64,000 bases of DNA, taken from assembly GCA_016987375.1 (NCBI GenBank), contig PJRA01000549.1, forward strand, positions 704,663 through 768,662, given 5' to 3'. Positions 62,440 through 64,000 of this stretch are shown here, one piece after another. The stretch is from Brachionus koreanus (taxonomy: Eukaryota; Rotifera; Eurotatoria; Ploima; Brachionidae). The number at the start of each line of letters is the position of its first letter. Positions within the stretch are counted from its first letter, which is position 1. Below the pieces are notes generated by a model that was not told the DNA's origin, did no database searches, and saw only the letters and a program-made list of their open reading frames with translations. The translations under genes and the position numbers were made by a program.

Positions 62440-63693
62440 ACGGGTGAGGCATAAGTAAATAGACAAAAGTAAGCTTACTTTCCCGATTAGGAAAATGATC
62501 AGATGATCTAATATATATATATATATATTTAAACTACTAAACATTAGCTATAATATTGGAAAAAAAAATTTTTAAAATGCCACTTTATGAGACTGAACGA
62601 GAGAATTTTCGAAAAGCAGTCAAAAATATGATTTCACAAATGAAAAAATCTGACCTTGTCGCGCACTTTACAAACCTTACTTTGAATCAACCGTATTCAA
62701 AATGGAGACAATAAGAGAACAGGTCGTCCAAGCACCTGGACAGCTGCAAGGAAGAAAAAACTGAAAAGATTGACCAATAACCGAACTGGAGTGAGTCAAA
62801 GACGTCTAGCTAGGAAATCTGCCCACCAAAGAACAGTTTGTCGACAATTAAAAAAAAATGGATACATCGAAAACGTGAAAAAAACGCCAAAATATAGTGT
62901 CGTACAGTTTGAAAAAGCAAAGCACTTGAGCGCAAAACTTTCAAATATGCTATATTGCTCACCATGTTCACTTATTTTGGACGACGAAAAATACTTTACT
63001 TTTTCGGGAGACAACATTCCGGGAAATGCCGGATATTACACAAATAACAAGTCTTCTTGTCCGGACAGTGTTCGCTTTGCTGGAAAAGAGAAGTTTTCAA
63101 AGAAGGTGTTGGTTTGGATAGTCATATCCGATCGAGGAATGTCAAAGCCACTTTTTCGACCATCAAAGTCGGTTGCCATCAATTCCGATATCTATATCGA
63201 AGAAAGCTTGAAACAACTTCTTCCATTTATACATAAGTATCATCGAGTCTTTGACTATGTTTATTGGCCTGACTTAGTATCTGCTCACTATTCAAGGGAT
63301 TGCATTACATGGATGGACGAAAATGTAAATTATGTGGCCAAAGACATCAACCCACCAAATGTTCCTCAAGCACGTCCAATTGAAAATTTTTGGGGTTGTT
63401 TAAGTCAGAAAGTATAGGAGGGAGGTTAGCAAGCCTCAACTGAGCAGCAGCTGATTAGCCGAATTGAGTTGAAGTTGAAGGAATTCGACTTAAATTTTGT
63501 TAAATCGCTAATGACGCGTGTCAAAGCAAAGCTCAGAAAAATCGGCAAAGTTGGAGTTTTTTCTTTATTTAAAAATCGTAATTCTATTAAAAAATAAATT
63601 CTGTACCTTATAAAAAAACCATAGCTTAATATCATTTTTAATTTTTGAGTTATTCACTTTTAATTTTTGTCGATTTACTTATGCCTCACCCGT
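62440..63693 (+). mobile_element. Tc1/mariner-type transposon, full length
   Basis: A 1254-bp element with 29-bp terminal inverted repeats (28/29 identical): left 62440-62468 begins ACGGGTGAGGCATAAGTAAA; right 63665-63693 ends ACTTATGCCTCACCCGT. It is flanked by TA at 62438-62439 and 63694-63695, the target of Tc1/mariner/IS630. It encodes one disrupted transposase. A (TA)n run lies at 62508-62527. Confidence 0.92.
62577..63597 (+). pseudogene. Tc1/mariner transposase, disrupted (DD36E-like)
   Basis: The frame starts at 62577 (MPLYETERENFRKAVKNMI), stops at 62712-62714, and resumes one base shifted with RTGRPSTWTAARKKKLKRL (N-terminal helix-turn-helix linker). The DDE domain follows: LILDDEKYFTF (first D), VYWPDLVSAHYS (second D) and ARPIENFWGCL (E). 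There are 36 residues between the second D and E. In-frame TAG stops at 63415-63417 and 63427-63429 interrupt the tail where Tyr and Trp would be expected; it would otherwise end at 63597. The frameshift and stops make it non-functional as it stands. Confidence 0.88.
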
Positions 63694-63841
63694 TATATGT
63701 CCCATGCGAGATTTTGCCAACAAATGTATAAAAATGAATAATCTAATTGGTTACCATGATTTTTGTTCGATCATTTTTGAAAACGCTTTAAAAGAGAAAA
63801 AACTCAAAAAAAGACATTTGACAATACTTCATAGAGAAAAT

Positions 63842-63855
63842 GTTGTCATGGTAAC
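63842..63855 (+). promoter_or_regulatory. RFX X-box-like site
   Basis: GTTGTCATGGTAAC matches the palindromic RFX consensus GTTGCCATGGCAAC at 12 of 14 positions and lies 95 bp before the ATG at 63951, a usual distance for ciliary-gene X-boxes. A second half-site, GGTTACCATGA, is near 63750. Confidence 0.5.
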
Positions 63856-63950
63856 AAAATTTTGAAAGAATTTTTTCAAAATTTTTCCTACTAAAAAATG
63901 TATTTGAAATCGCGAAAGTTATCAAAAAAAATATCTGAATAAGTCTAAAA

Positions 63951-64000
63951 ATGTCAGATGAAGAAAACAGAGATAGAAAACATGAATCAAATGATATTCA
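63951..64000 (+). CDS. Possible gene start at right edge
   Basis: An ATG opens a hydrophilic frame MSDEENRDRKHESNDI that runs off the window. Codon use and charge look coding-like against the AT-rich leader. It is too short to identify. Confidence 0.35.
   Translation, partial: MSDEENRDRKHESNDI

Noticed and set aside
62508..62527. (TA)n microsatellite as a separate feature
   Set aside because: It lies inside the mariner element's 5' non-coding part and is common in AT-rich DNA.
1..64000. CRISPR arrays, rRNA and tRNA genes
   Set aside because: No spaced identical repeats, no rRNA blocks and no convincing tRNA cloverleaf (A/B box pair) were noticed by eye; a tRNAscan run would be decisive.

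Overview
This is an AT-rich (roughly 75% A+T) eukaryotic nuclear window. It comes from an animal: every recognisable gene is metazoan (KMT2C/D, an SLC6 transporter, PAK, DIP2, a rhodopsin-type GPCR). Most introns that can be fixed by reading frame and homology are only about 45-70 nt with GT..AG ends, and a few long ones hold transposon debris. A compact-intron, AT-rich spiralian such as a monogonont rotifer fits best; that is inference from composition, gene structure and protein flavour, not from a species marker.

Left part (1-14.5 kb, all + strand): the 3' part of a KMT2C/D (trithorax-related) histone H3K4 methyltransferase; a fusion gene joining a proline-rich domain to a catalytically degenerate long-chain acyl-CoA synthetase (ACSL) domain; a small predicted membrane/coiled-coil protein; and a complete SLC6 Na+-coupled transporter. 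Next (16.5-22.2 kb) come FARSA and SLC35E3 on the - strand and an intronless CHID1 on the + strand. KLHDC10 (+, 24.9-26.6 kb) and a PAK kinase (-, 27.9-30.3 kb) flank LINE fragments. CPSF2 (+, 32.4-36.2 kb), an orphan GPCR (+, 37.5-38.9 kb) and EXO1 (-, 40.9-43.4 kb) follow. A 6.4 kb AT-rich stretch with no gene I can support leads to DIP2 (+, 49.8-60.7 kb). The right end is transposon-rich: a LINE 3' fragment and a whole but inactivated Tc1/mariner-type element. At the edge there may be a gene start preceded by an RFX X-box-like site.

The genes are unrelated housekeeping, signalling and chromatin genes rather than a pathway. Mobile sequence sits between genes and in long introns. I see a 190-bp foldback MITE with 9-bp target duplications, TTAA-flanked piggyBac-like MITEs, a mariner element with DD36E spacing, several broken LINEs and long inverted repeats. 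The most unusual coding feature is the fusion gene at 6.3-10.1 kb: its splice phases are consistent throughout, but the AMP-forming enzyme signatures are replaced, so it looks like a pseudoenzyme. Exon coordinates were derived by hand from splice signals, phase and remembered family sequences, so single-exon edges may be off where noted.
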